Source of the DNA: UBA6055 sp965203755
GTDB taxonomy: Bacteria; Chloroflexota; Anaerolineae; Aggregatilineales; Phototrophicaceae
Length of the DNA stretch: 64,000 nt
Direction of reading: 5' to 3'
Assembly (NCBI GenBank): GCA_965203755.1
Contig: OZ241910.1
Coordinates: forward strand, 1,302,001 to 1,366,000
Numbering within the stretch: the stretch's first letter is position 1; the number at the start of each line of letters is the position of its first letter. Shown one piece after another: positions 34,903 to 43,379 of the stretch. Below the pieces are notes generated by a model. It was not told the DNA's origin. It ran no database searches and saw nothing but the letters and a program-made list of their open reading frames with translations. A program made the position numbers and the translations under genes.

Positions 34903-35751
34903 ATGCCGGATTTGTCGGTGGTGATTGTCAATTACAACACGCGCGACCTGCTGCGGAACTGTCTGCGTTCGCTGCGCGCCAGCGTCGGACTCGCGCTTGA
35001 GGTCATCGTGGTCGATAACGCCTCATCTGACCAGAGCGCCGACATGGTTCGGGACGAATTTCCCGAAGCGCTTTTGCTGGCGCAGCCCCAAAACACCTGG
35101 TACTGCGGCGGGAACAACATTGGCATCAGCCGCGCCAGCGCCGATTATGTGCTGCTGTTAAATCCCGATACCGTCGTCGCGCCGCCGGCTTTGGCGCGGA
35201 TGCGGCGCTTCCTGATGAACAGGCCTGATTTTGCGGGCGTCACCGCACAGATGCGCTATCCCGATGGCCGCATTCAGCATACCTGTTCCAAAATCCCCGG
35301 CTATCGCAGCCTGATGCTGGATTATACTGTGCTTGGCTGCCTGTTCCCGACAGCGAAAAACCGCATCCACGCCGACTTGTTCTATGCCGATTGGGACCGC
35401 CGCAGCAGCCGCGGCGTCGAGGTGATTCCCGGCTCTTGCATGCTGATGCGCCGCCAGGACATTCGGCTGGACGATGACCTGCTGCTTTATTTTCCCGAAG
35501 ACGCGCTGGCGCAAAGCCATCGGCGGCCGGCGTATTTTCTGGCGGATGCCAAAGTTGAACACCATGAAAAATCCTCCACTCGAACGCGGCTCGCCACGAC
35601 TGTATTCTTCCGCGATATGTCGGTCTACTGCCGCAAGCGGTACGGCATCTTGCCCATGCTGCTGCTGTGGTGCTTGAGCCGGCCGGTGTATTGGGCGATG
35701 TGGCTGAAAAACCGGCAAGCCGCCGCCAGCCATATTCCAAGACCAACATAG
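34903..35751 (+). CDS. Glycosyltransferase family 2 (rhamnosyltransferase-like)
   Basis: A 282-residue GT-A enzyme. The N-terminus is LSVVIVNYNTRDLL; the nucleotide-sugar site is VIVVDNASSDQS and the DXD-like motif is in LLLNPDTVV. GSCMLMRRQD and YFPEDALA match the acceptor side of the WbbL group. The C-terminus has a hydrophobic helix (ILPMLLLWCLSRPVYWAMW) for membrane contact. It likely adds a deoxyhexose or hexose to a surface glycan. It starts a rightward gene run to 41140. Confidence 0.85.
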   Translation: MPDLSVVIVNYNTRDLLRNCLRSLRASVGLALEVIVVDNASSDQSADMVRDEFPEALLLAQPQNTWYCGGNNIGISRASADYVLLLNPDTVVAPPALARMRRFLMNRPDFAGVTAQMRYPDGRIQHTCSKIPGYRSLMLDYTVLGCLFPTAKNRIHADLFYADWDRRSSRGVEVIPGSCMLMRRQDIRLDDDLLLYFPEDALAQSHRRPAYFLADAKVEHHEKSSTRTRLATTVFFRDMSVYCRKRYGILPMLLLWCLSRPVYWAMWLKNRQAAASHIPRPT

Positions 35752-35781
35752 TCGCACAAGGCGGCAAAACATGGTAAGATT

Positions 35782-35790
35782 TGACATAAT
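35782..35790 (+). promoter_or_regulatory. Extended -10 promoter of the phosphoesterase gene
   Basis: TGACATAAT (TGn-CATAAT), 30 nt before the ATG at 35821. Confidence 0.4.
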
Positions 35791-35820
35791 GCGTCCAGCC
35801 AGCCGGCGAGAAAAATCAAT

Positions 35821-36552
35821 ATGCGAATTCTAATCATCTCGGATATTCATGCCAATTACACAGCTTTCGAAGCCGTCTTGCGGCACAGCGGCGGCGATTG
35901 GGATTTTGTCTGGTGTTTGGGGGATGTGGTCGGCTATGGACCCGACCCCAATGAATGCGTCGAGCGGCTGAAAACCCTGCCGCAGCTGTGTTTGGCCGGC
36001 AACCATGACTGGGCGGCGCTGGACCGGCTGGACACGCGCACCTTTAACCCCGACGCCCGCCATGCGGTTGAATGGACGCGGAAAACCCTGACCGCGCAAA
36101 ACACAAAATTTCTGGAGGACTTGCCGGTAACCTTTGTCATCGGGGACTATACCCTAGTTCATGCCAGCCCGCGCGAGCCGATTTGGGAATACATCCTAGA
36201 GCCTTTGGTGGCGGCGTTGAACTTCCCGCACTTTGAAACGCCGTACTGCTTTGTTGGTCATACCCACCAGCCCGTGATTTATACCCTGATGGATGAAGAC
36301 GGCGAGGCGCAGGCTTCCCCGCCGCGATACAGCCAGCCGCATTCCCTCAATAGCAAGCGGCAGATTATCAATCCCGGCAGCATCGGGCAGCCGCGCGACC
36401 AGAATCCAGATGCCGCCTATGGCATCCTCGATATGACCAGCGGCGTCTTTGAGCATCGCCGCATCCCATACGACATCAAAGACGTCCAAAGCCGAATGCA
36501 GGCGCACAGCTTGCCCAAGCGGCTCATCAGCCGTTTGGAGCACGGATTATAA
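35821..36552 (+). CDS. Metallophosphoesterase (YfcE/MJ0936-like)
   Basis: A 243-residue calcineurin-like phosphoesterase. Metal ligands appear in order: ISDIHANY, CLGDVVGYGPDPN, AGNHDWAAL, then VGHTHQPVIY and a late NPGSIGQPRDQNP. It hydrolyses phosphodiesters; the substrate is unknown. 37 bp before the DtxR-type regulator. Confidence 0.9.
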   Translation: MRILIISDIHANYTAFEAVLRHSGGDWDFVWCLGDVVGYGPDPNECVERLKTLPQLCLAGNHDWAALDRLDTRTFNPDARHAVEWTRKTLTAQNTKFLEDLPVTFVIGDYTLVHASPREPIWEYILEPLVAALNFPHFETPYCFVGHTHQPVIYTLMDEDGEAQASPPRYSQPHSLNSKRQIINPGSIGQPRDQNPDAAYGILDMTSGVFEHRRIPYDIKDVQSRMQAHSLPKRLISRLEHGL

Positions 36553-36589
36553 TTGCCCTCATGCACACAGAACAGGCATAAGCAAAGCC

Positions 36590-37279
36590 ATGTCAAGCGA
36601 ACTTAGCAGCAAGATGCGCGCCTATCTGGCAGAAATCTATCGGCTGGTGGACCGTCAGCCGGAATCAGTGGCTTATGTCGGCACCTCGAAACTTGCTGAC
36701 CTGCTGTTTGTCAGCCAGCCGGCGGTCAACCGCATGGTCAGCAAACTCAATCAGCTGGGGCTGCTGAATCATGTGCCGTATCAAGGCATCGCCATGACCG
36801 ACAAAGGGCGCATTGAAGCCCTGAAACACATCCGCCGTCAGCGAATCGCCGAAGTTTTTTTGGTGCGGGTCATGGGCATTAGCTGGCTTCATGTCTACGG
36901 CGAGGCACAGCGCCTTAGCGGCGGCCTCAGCGAACGGGTCGCCAAACGCATGTATGCGATGAGCGGCAAACCAGCCTTCTGCCCGCATGGCGAACCCATC
37001 CCGAATGAGCACGGCTTCGTCAAGCCGATGCAAGACCGGTTATTGGCACAGGTCAAAGCCGGGCAGACCGTCCGCATCAGCCGCTTGATTACCCGCGAAT
37101 TGGACCGTTTGCAGTACATCGGCGCCCTGGGCTTAACCCCCAGCAGCATCTGCGCCGTCATTCATGTGGCGCCATTTAATGGCCCGATGCAAATCAAGCT
37201 GGATCGAGAATACCGCATTATCGGCAACAGCCTGGCGCGCTTGATTCGGGTACAGGAAATGGACGCAATGGCATCTTGA
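36590..37279 (+). CDS. DtxR/MntR-family metal-dependent regulator
   Basis: A 229-residue protein. The winged helix is at ~10-65 (YLAEIYRLVDRQ, then LADLLFVSQPAVNRMVSKL), followed by a dimerisation domain with the ligand-bearing HIRRQRIAEVFLVRVMGI and CPHGEPIPN and an SH3-like C-terminus (IGALGLTPSSICAVIHVAPFNGP). These repress iron or manganese uptake genes when metal-bound. ATG 36590 gives the family start; an earlier frame start overlaps the phosphoesterase. The next gene is pdxT. Confidence 0.85.
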   Translation: MSSELSSKMRAYLAEIYRLVDRQPESVAYVGTSKLADLLFVSQPAVNRMVSKLNQLGLLNHVPYQGIAMTDKGRIEALKHIRRQRIAEVFLVRVMGISWLHVYGEAQRLSGGLSERVAKRMYAMSGKPAFCPHGEPIPNEHGFVKPMQDRLLAQVKAGQTVRISRLITRELDRLQYIGALGLTPSSICAVIHVAPFNGPMQIKLDREYRIIGNSLARLIRVQEMDAMAS

Positions 37280-37340
37280 GCCCGATGCCCTTTGCCTTCA
37301 TAATATGCGGCGAATATCATCGGCGGCCCGAGGCAAAACC

Positions 37341-37919
37341 ATGAAAATCGGCGTACTCGCCCTGCAAGGCGCATTTATTGAACACATTCAAATGCTGGAG
37401 CAGCTTGGCATGGAGACGGCCGAGGTGCGCCTGCCGCCGCATTTGGAGGGCCTGCATGGCTTGATTATCCCTGGCGGCGAAAGCACCACCATCGGCAAGC
37501 TGGCGGTCTCTTATGGCCTGATTGAACCCTTGCGCCAATTCGTCAAAGCGAAGCCCGCTTGGGGCACCTGCGCCGGCATGATCTTTTTGGCAAAGGACAT
37601 CGGCAGCGATGAACAGCCCATCCTGGCGGCGATGGATATTCAAGTCAATCGCAATGCCTTCGGGCGGCAGATCGACAGCTTTGAAACCGACTTGAGCGTC
37701 AAGGGGCTGCCCGGCGAGCCCTTTCATGCGGTGTTTATCCGCGCGCCGGTCGTCACCCAAGCCGATGTGCATGTCAACGTCCTGGCGCGCCTGGCGGACG
37801 GGCGCATCGCCGCCGTTCAGCAGGGTCATTTGCTGGCAACCGCATTTCACCCGGAATTAACCGCCGATTTAAGGCTTCATGCCTATTTTTGCGATATAGT
37901 AACAAAGACCGCAAGCTAA
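37341..37919 (+). CDS. pdxT: Pyridoxal 5'-phosphate synthase glutaminase subunit
   Basis: A 192-residue class I glutaminase that supplies ammonia to PdxS for vitamin B6 synthesis. Signatures: GVLALQGAFIEH, IIPGGESTTIG, nucleophile in GTCAGMIF (C77), and FHPEL with His170 and Glu172. All three triad residues are present and length is normal. A PdxS gene does not adjoin it in this window, which is less common than the usual pdxST pair. A GAGG ribosome site precedes ATG 37341. Confidence 0.93.
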   Translation: MKIGVLALQGAFIEHIQMLEQLGMETAEVRLPPHLEGLHGLIIPGGESTTIGKLAVSYGLIEPLRQFVKAKPAWGTCAGMIFLAKDIGSDEQPILAAMDIQVNRNAFGRQIDSFETDLSVKGLPGEPFHAVFIRAPVVTQADVHVNVLARLADGRIAAVQQGHLLATAFHPELTADLRLHAYFCDIVTKTAS

Positions 37920-37940
37920 GTGAGACCGGGAGACGCCGCT

Positions 37941-38480
37941 ATGGCATTCAGCCAGGATATCCATTGGGACGCCGAGCAGCCTGATGACGATAAGGAAGAC
38001 ACGGCATCGGCATTGATGGATTTGATGATGAACGATCTTGGGGATGCCCTGTCGGGCCTCGATGACATTGAAGAGCCATCCCCCGAAGACCTTGCCAAAC
38101 TGGACGACGAGTTTGAGCTTGAGGCCGAAGCGCCGCTGGCATTGCTGCCGGCGTTTGAAGAGCCAGAGTTGGTCTCGCTGGAAGGCCTTGATGACATCAA
38201 TGAGCTTGACGAGCTTGATGAGCTCGATGAGCTCGATGAGATGGACGATGAGCAGCTTGCTGACGTGGACGACTTCATTGACCAGGTGGCGGCCGGCAAT
38301 TATATGGATATTGACAGCGAAGAACTCAATGATGAGGGCTATGATCTGGACGAAGCCGATGATATCGACGACTATCATGCGCTCTATGGCGCCGATGACA
38401 GCATCATTCCCTCATTCCGCGACGAGGATTTGGATAACGATGATGAAGGCGCCGTCGCGTTTTATGACGACCTGCGCTAA
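37941..38480 (+). CDS. Highly acidic low-complexity protein
   Basis: A 179-residue protein with very many Asp and Glu residues, including a run of ELDELDELDELDE (nt 38201-38240, 9-bp repeats) and a DADE-type end. It is probably disordered and has no recognised domain. GGGAG precedes the ATG at 37941. It lies between pdxT and the nucleotidyltransferase with gaps of 21 and 15 bp, so it should be co-transcribed. Possible roles are metal or basic-protein binding; nothing proves this. Confidence 0.7.
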   Translation: MAFSQDIHWDAEQPDDDKEDTASALMDLMMNDLGDALSGLDDIEEPSPEDLAKLDDEFELEAEAPLALLPAFEEPELVSLEGLDDINELDELDELDELDEMDDEQLADVDDFIDQVAAGNYMDIDSEELNDEGYDLDEADDIDDYHALYGADDSIIPSFRDEDLDNDDEGAVAFYDDLR

Positions 38481-38495
38481 TTCGGAGCAGCCGGC

Positions 38496-39209
38496 ATGGA
38501 TGGCATAATTATGGCGGCGGGCAAGGGCCGCCGAATGCGCCCGCTGACATTGAATACCCCCAAACCCCTGCTAAGCCTGCAAGGCCGTCCTATCCTCGCC
38601 TGGTCATTGATGAGCCTGCACGGGATCGTTGACCGGCTGCTGGTCGCCGTCAGCTATCTGAAAGCCCAAATCGAAGCCTTTATGGCGCGTCAAACCCTGT
38701 TTGCAGCTTATACATTGGTCGAGCAGCTGCCCCAGCCCTTGGGCACCGGGCACGCGCTGCAATGCTGTCAGGATCATCTCCAAAGCGACGATTTTCTGGT
38801 CGTGAACGGCGATGACCTCTACAGTCATGCCGCCCTGCGTCAGCTTAGCCAGCAGAAATTGGGCATCCTGTCGATGCTCAAAGACAGCTATGGCGGCTAT
38901 GGCGTCATCCGGCGCAGCGAACAGGGGCATTTCATCGGCATCGACGAAAAGCCGCCCCAAGACCGATTCCGCCCGCCGGCCGCCTGCAATACCGGCGCTT
39001 ACAAGCTGACGGCCGCGGTGTTTGATTACACCTTGGAAAAATCGCCGCGCGGTGAATATGAGATTAGCGATTATGTGAGTCAGGCAGCCCAGCATCAAGC
39101 CGTCGCGGTGATTGATTCTCCTTTTTGGCTGCCGATTGGCAATCCCGCCGCCCTGCATGAGGCGCAGTCGGTGGACATCCGCCGCTGGATTCCCGAACGC
39201 GAACCATAA
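38496..39209 (+). CDS. Sugar-1-phosphate nucleotidyltransferase
   Basis: A 237-residue NTP_transferase. The nucleotide loop is IMAAGKGRRMRPLT, the substrate strand is TPKPLLSLQGRPIL, and the metal-site motif is VVNGDDLY; ACNTGAYKL and EYEISDYV follow. It activates a hexose-1-phosphate with NTP (a glucose- or N-acetylglucosamine-type sugar, the exact one unknown). No acetyltransferase beta-helix is attached, so it is not full-length GlmU. It could supply the glycosyltransferase at 34903. Confidence 0.85.
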   Translation: MDGIIMAAGKGRRMRPLTLNTPKPLLSLQGRPILAWSLMSLHGIVDRLLVAVSYLKAQIEAFMARQTLFAAYTLVEQLPQPLGTGHALQCCQDHLQSDDFLVVNGDDLYSHAALRQLSQQKLGILSMLKDSYGGYGVIRRSEQGHFIGIDEKPPQDRFRPPAACNTGAYKLTAAVFDYTLEKSPRGEYEISDYVSQAAQHQAVAVIDSPFWLPIGNPAALHEAQSVDIRRWIPEREP

Positions 39210-39302
39210 ACCAAGCTGCATGGACAAGGCTTGGAAGCGCCGGGCAGATATGCGACAATGGGCTTGTACTATTTTTCACAATAGGGAGAATTGGCAATCA
39301 GC

Positions 39303-39911
39303 ATGATTCGCATCACCTATTCGACAGCGCAGCGGCGGCTCGCCGAGCGAATCCGCGATGATTTGGCTAACCAAGCCGCGCCGCCGGTCTTGCTGGTGCT
39401 GGTCTCGCCGCAATCCAACAGCGATCCGGCGGTACAGGCGGAAATCAGGCGCGCGCGGCAAACGCGCATCCACATCATCCCGATTCTGGCAGAACCCACC
39501 GCGCTGCCAGAGTCGCTGGATGGCTGCAAAGCGCTCAATTTTGCCGCCGGCTACAGCCGCGAGCGTCTGTGGCGGCGTTTGTCGCAGGCGGCGATGACCT
39601 CGGCCGATGTCCGCCAGGCAAACCGCCGCGCCCTGATGGTGATCGGCGGCATCGCCTTGTTGATGTTTGGGCTGGCGATTATCGGCCTGATGAGCGGCCA
39701 GGTCGCCTTCCCAGTGGATGAATACAACGAGGAAGCCACCTTTCAGGCGCAGTGGATCCACGGCATGATTGGGGAAACCCTAGCCTTCGCGCAGCCGCGC
39801 AGCGCCGATGACGCCATCCATTTCGAGGCGACCCTGCAAGCCGCGCCGACCCGCCTGCTCCTCTATATTCGCGAGACGGCCACCGCGATGCCCAGCATGC
39901 AGGAGGAATAA
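39303..39911 (+). CDS. Membrane-anchored TIR-like protein with shortened TIR domain
   Basis: A 202-residue protein. Residues ~1-95 match parts of a TIR domain: RITYSTAQRRLAERIRDDL, VLLVLVSPQSNSDPAVQAEI, RIHIIPIL, LPESLDG. The stretch between the first helix and the VLVSP strand, which usually has the BB loop and the catalytic Glu, is missing (~30 residues). A membrane helix follows (ALMVIGGIALLMFGLAIIGL) and then a ~75-residue outer domain. It therefore is probably not an NADase. Start ATG 39303 (or TTG 39291). The stop overlaps the next start (TAATG). Confidence 0.6.
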   Translation: MIRITYSTAQRRLAERIRDDLANQAAPPVLLVLVSPQSNSDPAVQAEIRRARQTRIHIIPILAEPTALPESLDGCKALNFAAGYSRERLWRRLSQAAMTSADVRQANRRALMVIGGIALLMFGLAIIGLMSGQVAFPVDEYNEEATFQAQWIHGMIGETLAFAQPRSADDAIHFEATLQAAPTRLLLYIRETATAMPSMQEE

Positions 39912-41140
39912 TGCCCACCGCAGACGTGCTTGTCATCGGCGCTGGACCAGCCGGCATCAACGCTGCCTATGCGCTGCGGCAAGCCGGGCTGGAATACCGC
40001 GTCATTGACCGCGCAGCGACACTGGCGCCAACCTGGAGCAGCCTGTATCCATCGCTCCGTTTGAATACATCGCGCTTCTTCAGCCACTTTCCCGAACGCA
40101 GATTCCCGCTGCATTATGGACTGTTCCCATCGGCGAAGCAGTATCACAGCTATCTGGTGAAGTGGGTCCATGACCAGGATTTGCAGATTGACTTTGGTCT
40201 GGATGTCTATCGAGTGGCGCCGCGTGCGGATGGCCTGTGGCAGGTCGAAACCAGCGCCGGCATGGAAAGCTATCGGGCGGTCATACCGGCGACCGGCGTG
40301 TTCAATAACCCCCAAATGCCCGCGATTGAAGGGATGGAGAGCTTCGCCGGCGATATGATGCACTCCAGCGACTTCCGCCATCCCCATCAAGTCAAGGGCA
40401 AGCGGGTCATGGTCGTCGGCAATGGCCCCAGCGGCGCCGACATTTCCGTCGCCGTCGGGCCAGTGGCGGCCGATGGATTCGCTTATCTGGCGATACGAAC
40501 CGGGGTCGATTTGCGCCCGCGCTATCCTTATGGGCTGCCCCGTCACGCCTGGATGCTGCTGGGAAGTTATCTGCCAGATAAAATTTGTCAATGGATTCAG
40601 CGGCAGACGGAATCCATCAAATACAATACAGCCGACCTTGACGTCTGGGAAGCGCCGCCCAACACCGGCAGCGCCGTCGCCTATCGCGGCCCCGAACTCT
40701 TGAATGCCTTGCGCGCGGGGCAGGTCAAAGCCATGCCGCATCCGATCCGTTTTGATACGAAAGGCGCCGAACTGGCGGACGGCAGCTATCTGGAACTAGA
40801 TGCGGTGATTATGGCGACTGGATTCCTGCCGGTCTTGCATCAGTACCTTGATATTGACATGCAGTTCAGCCGTGAGATGGCTTATCCCGCCGCCGGCTGT
40901 GATTGGGACATCGGCCCAAACGGCGTGCGCGGCTGGCCTTTGCGCGATGTCAGCCGGCATCCGAATGGTCGGCAAGCGCTGGGGCATGAGGGTTTGTATC
41001 TGGTTGGGGTTTTTTACAAGGGGCGCGGCGCGTTTTATAATATGACCGTTGAAGCCGCCATCGCCGCCGAACAAATCACCGAGCAGCTTGCCCGGCGGCA
41101 ATATGTCGGCGTTGCTGTGGATGCGGCGATGGGCGATTAG
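39911..41140 (+). CDS. Flavin-containing monooxygenase-type FAD/NAD(P) oxidoreductase
   Basis: A 409-residue two-Rossmann enzyme. FAD site VLVIGAGPAGINAAYALR, a W-rich LNTSRFFSHFPE segment, then the NADPH site VMVVGNGPSGADIS and an ATG-type motif (MATGFLP). It probably oxygenates a nitrogen, sulfur or ketone compound, as in FMOs and BVMOs; the BVMO fingerprint is not evident. It overlaps the TIR-like gene and stops 4 bp from the convergent methyltransferase. Confidence 0.85.
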   Translation: MPTADVLVIGAGPAGINAAYALRQAGLEYRVIDRAATLAPTWSSLYPSLRLNTSRFFSHFPERRFPLHYGLFPSAKQYHSYLVKWVHDQDLQIDFGLDVYRVAPRADGLWQVETSAGMESYRAVIPATGVFNNPQMPAIEGMESFAGDMMHSSDFRHPHQVKGKRVMVVGNGPSGADISVAVGPVAADGFAYLAIRTGVDLRPRYPYGLPRHAWMLLGSYLPDKICQWIQRQTESIKYNTADLDVWEAPPNTGSAVAYRGPELLNALRAGQVKAMPHPIRFDTKGAELADGSYLELDAVIMATGFLPVLHQYLDIDMQFSREMAYPAAGCDWDIGPNGVRGWPLRDVSRHPNGRQALGHEGLYLVGVFYKGRGAFYNMTVEAAIAAEQITEQLARRQYVGVAVDAAMGD

Positions 41141-41144
41141 GACA

Positions 41145-41933
41145 TCAGGGCTGATTTGCCCTTTGTTTTATCCCCCACAGCGCATAGTTCAATTTATCAA
41201 TTCGCTTATCGATGATATCGCAATAGACGGGATTCAACTCAAAGCCAATACATTTTCTATCAGAACCCAAGCAAGCCGCTATGGTTGTTCCCGAACCGCA
41301 AAATGGGTCTAACACCATGCCATTCGGCGGACAGCTTGCCTTGACCATTCTTTCGATAATCTCCAAGGGCTTTTGCGTCGGATGATCTTCGCGCTCTTTA
41401 TGCTGACGGTGCAGGCGCGAAACACTCCACACATCTTTTGGATTGCAGCCCTTCTCCAGCCACTTGCTGCCGACAAAGACAGCCCGCGTTCTTGCCTTTT
41501 TTGTCTGCTCGTCATACGGGATTCGCACCGCGTCAATGTCAAAATAGTAATTTTTGCTTAGGGCAAAATAGCCGATGGTGTCATGCACCGACGAAAACCG
41601 TCGGGTCGACCCGCCCATGCTGGGGACGCGCCGGTCCCAAATAATTTCATTGATCATCATTAACTTTTTCTTCATAAAATAGAATATCTCCGGCGAGCGC
41701 CGCCAGGTCGCGAAGATGTACAGGCTGCCGGTTTTCTTTAACTTGGGGATAACCAGATCGACCCATTCGATTGTCCAGTCCACCAGTTCTTCAGCGCTTT
41801 TCATATCCGAATCATTGCCATAATCTTTCCCCAATCCGTATGGCGGATCGGCAATCACAAGGTCAACTGATTCATCGGGTATCAGATGGGCATGGGACAA
41901 GAAATCCTTGTTGTGCAGTTCGTATGTCATCAT
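41145..41933 (-). CDS. DNA adenine methyltransferase, beta class, apparently orphan
   Basis: A 262-residue enzyme: motif IV ADPPYGLG (D29-Y32), target-recognition region, then HPTQKPLEIIERMV and the SAM motif DPFCGSGTT. N6-adenine is the likely target base. No endonuclease gene is next to it: the neighbours are a flavin monooxygenase and a transporter. A+T content is higher than in the neighbours. The start could be ATG 41933, the ATG next to it (41930) or GTG 41945; no ribosome site is convincing. Confidence 0.85.
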   Translation of the reverse strand: MMTYELHNKDFLSHAHLIPDESVDLVIADPPYGLGKDYGNDSDMKSAEELVDWTIEWVDLVIPKLKKTGSLYIFATWRRSPEIFYFMKKKLMMINEIIWDRRVPSMGGSTRRFSSVHDTIGYFALSKNYYFDIDAVRIPYDEQTKKARTRAVFVGSKWLEKGCNPKDVWSVSRLHRQHKEREDHPTQKPLEIIERMVKASCPPNGMVLDPFCGSGTTIAACLGSDRKCIGFELNPVYCDIIDKRIDKLNYALWGIKQRANQP

Positions 41934-42063
41934 AGGCTGATACACTCTGACTTTTCTTTCAGACTATCCCGCTAATTTAGCAGCATACAGACCAACAGCT
42001 GATTTTGCAATTTACTGTCGAGCGTCGGGTTAGTATCGGACTATCCGACTGAAACGCCGTCAA

Positions 42064-42714
42064 TCAGTCCCGATGTTTGACCTCTTCCATGAAATGCCAG
42101 TCTTTCGAGTGTTCTTCGACCAGATAAATGCCTGGAACCGAGATAAGCCCGACGGCAAGCCGCGCCACCGTCGCCGTCGCAAACAGCGGCGCCATCTCCT
42201 CCAGCGACATCAGACCGGCGAAAGCCAAAAGCAAAAACAGAAGCCGGTCGGCCGGGATGCTGATGACATTGCTCAACAGCGCCCGCCCCCACTGCTTCCG
42301 CTGTCCATAGCGTTTCTTCCACCAAGTGTACAACTCGGTATCCAACAGTTGAGAGACAACCGTCGCCGCAACCGCCGCCAGCAGAAAACGCCAGTCGGTT
42401 TGCAGCAGTTCGCCCAAAACCGTCTGCTCTTCAGCCGTCATTTCGGGCGGCAGCTGTGAAATCAGCCAGAAAAAGCCCTGCGTCAGCAGATAGATGAGGG
42501 CCGAGGTGATGATAATCGTCCGCGCCACATTCGGGCCAGCCAGCTTGTGCGCCATATCGCGCAGGGTGAACGTGAGCGGATAAACCAGCGTGAAGGCATT
42601 AAAGCTCAAGCCGGCAATCGCCAAACCGCGCAGGCTGGTGATATCGGCAAGCATCTGCGCCGCAACATACATCACGCAGACAACAATCAGCACATGCAAG
42701 TTTCGGATTCTCAT
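42064..42714 (-). CDS. VUT-family (queuosine precursor) transporter, YhhQ-like
   Basis: A 216-residue membrane protein with 5-6 helices. NAFTLVYPLTFTLRDMAHKLAG and SQLLDTELYTWWKKR are typical of the VUT/YhhQ family, which imports queuosine precursors (preQ0, preQ1). GGGGGCG lies before ATG 42714, and a strong extended -10 lies at 42743-42751. The exact substrate here is inferred. Confidence 0.85.
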   Translation of the reverse strand: MRIRNLHVLIVVCVMYVAAQMLADITSLRGLAIAGLSFNAFTLVYPLTFTLRDMAHKLAGPNVARTIIITSALIYLLTQGFFWLISQLPPEMTAEEQTVLGELLQTDWRFLLAAVAATVVSQLLDTELYTWWKKRYGQRKQWGRALLSNVISIPADRLLFLLLAFAGLMSLEEMAPLFATATVARLAVGLISVPGIYLVEEHSKDWHFMEEVKHRD

Positions 42715-42742
42715 GGTTCGCCCCCGATAAACAGACACCCGC

Positions 42743-42751
42743 ATTATAACA
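42743..42751 (-). promoter_or_regulatory. Extended -10 promoter of the VUT transporter gene
   Basis: Minus-strand TGTTATAAT, ~28 nt before the ATG. Confidence 0.55.
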
Positions 42752-42769
42752 AAACGCCGGCGAGTCTAG

Positions 42770-43333
42770 TCAGGGATTCTTGCCGTTCCGCTCGCGGTCA
42801 AGGAGAGCTTGCTTGCGGTCGATCCCCCAGCGATACCCGCCCAGGCCTTGATCCTGGCGAATAACGCGATGGCAGGGAATCACCAGCGCGGCCGGATTGC
42901 TGGCGCAGGCGCGGGCGACGGCGCGGCTGGCCTTCGGCTGGCCAATGGCGGCGGCAACCTCGCTGTAGCTGCGCGTTTCGCCAACGGGTATCTGCCGCAG
43001 CTGCCGCCAGACCTTGATTTGGAAAGCGGTTGCCTGAATATCCAGCGGCAAATCAAGCGGCGGCTGCCCGGCTTCCAGATAAGCGATGATCTGCTCGACC
43101 CAACAGCCCAGCCTCTCATCATCCCGAATCCGTTCAGCCTTTGCGAATTCGGCTGCCATCTCCGCCGTCAGCGTTTCGGCGCTGGCCCCCAGGCTGACTT
43201 TGCAGATGCCGCGTTCGGTCACGGCCACCAGCAGCTGTCCCAGCGGACAGGGGCGAACGCTATAGAAAATCTTCGCGCTTTTTTTAAGCATCCCGGTCGT
43301 CTTGTCAATCGGTACCTGTTGGATATAGGGCAT
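42770..43333 (-). CDS. ogt: Methylated-DNA--protein-cysteine methyltransferase
   Basis: A 187-residue suicide repair protein that removes alkyl groups from O6-alkylguanine. The acceptor cysteine is in IPCHRVI; the recognition helix segment is RSYSEVAAAIGQPKASRAVARA and the N-terminal domain has SPLG-like PCPLGQLLVAV. No Ada regulatory domain is attached. Starting at 43291 (MLKKSAKI) would also fit the family. It repairs DNA independent of the methyltransferases here. Confidence 0.93.
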   Translation of the reverse strand: MPYIQQVPIDKTTGMLKKSAKIFYSVRPCPLGQLLVAVTERGICKVSLGASAETLTAEMAAEFAKAERIRDDERLGCWVEQIIAYLEAGQPPLDLPLDIQATAFQIKVWRQLRQIPVGETRSYSEVAAAIGQPKASRAVARACASNPAALVIPCHRVIRQDQGLGGYRWGIDRKQALLDRERNGKNP

Positions 43334-43379
43334 AAGACCGCCGCGCTAAAATAATACAGGGGCTTGAATGCAGCCTTAT

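Noticed and set aside
41990..42063. TCGGA-CTA-TCCGA inverted repeat downstream of the VUT transporter
   Set aside because: Only 5-bp arms, no T-run; too weak to call an operator or terminator.
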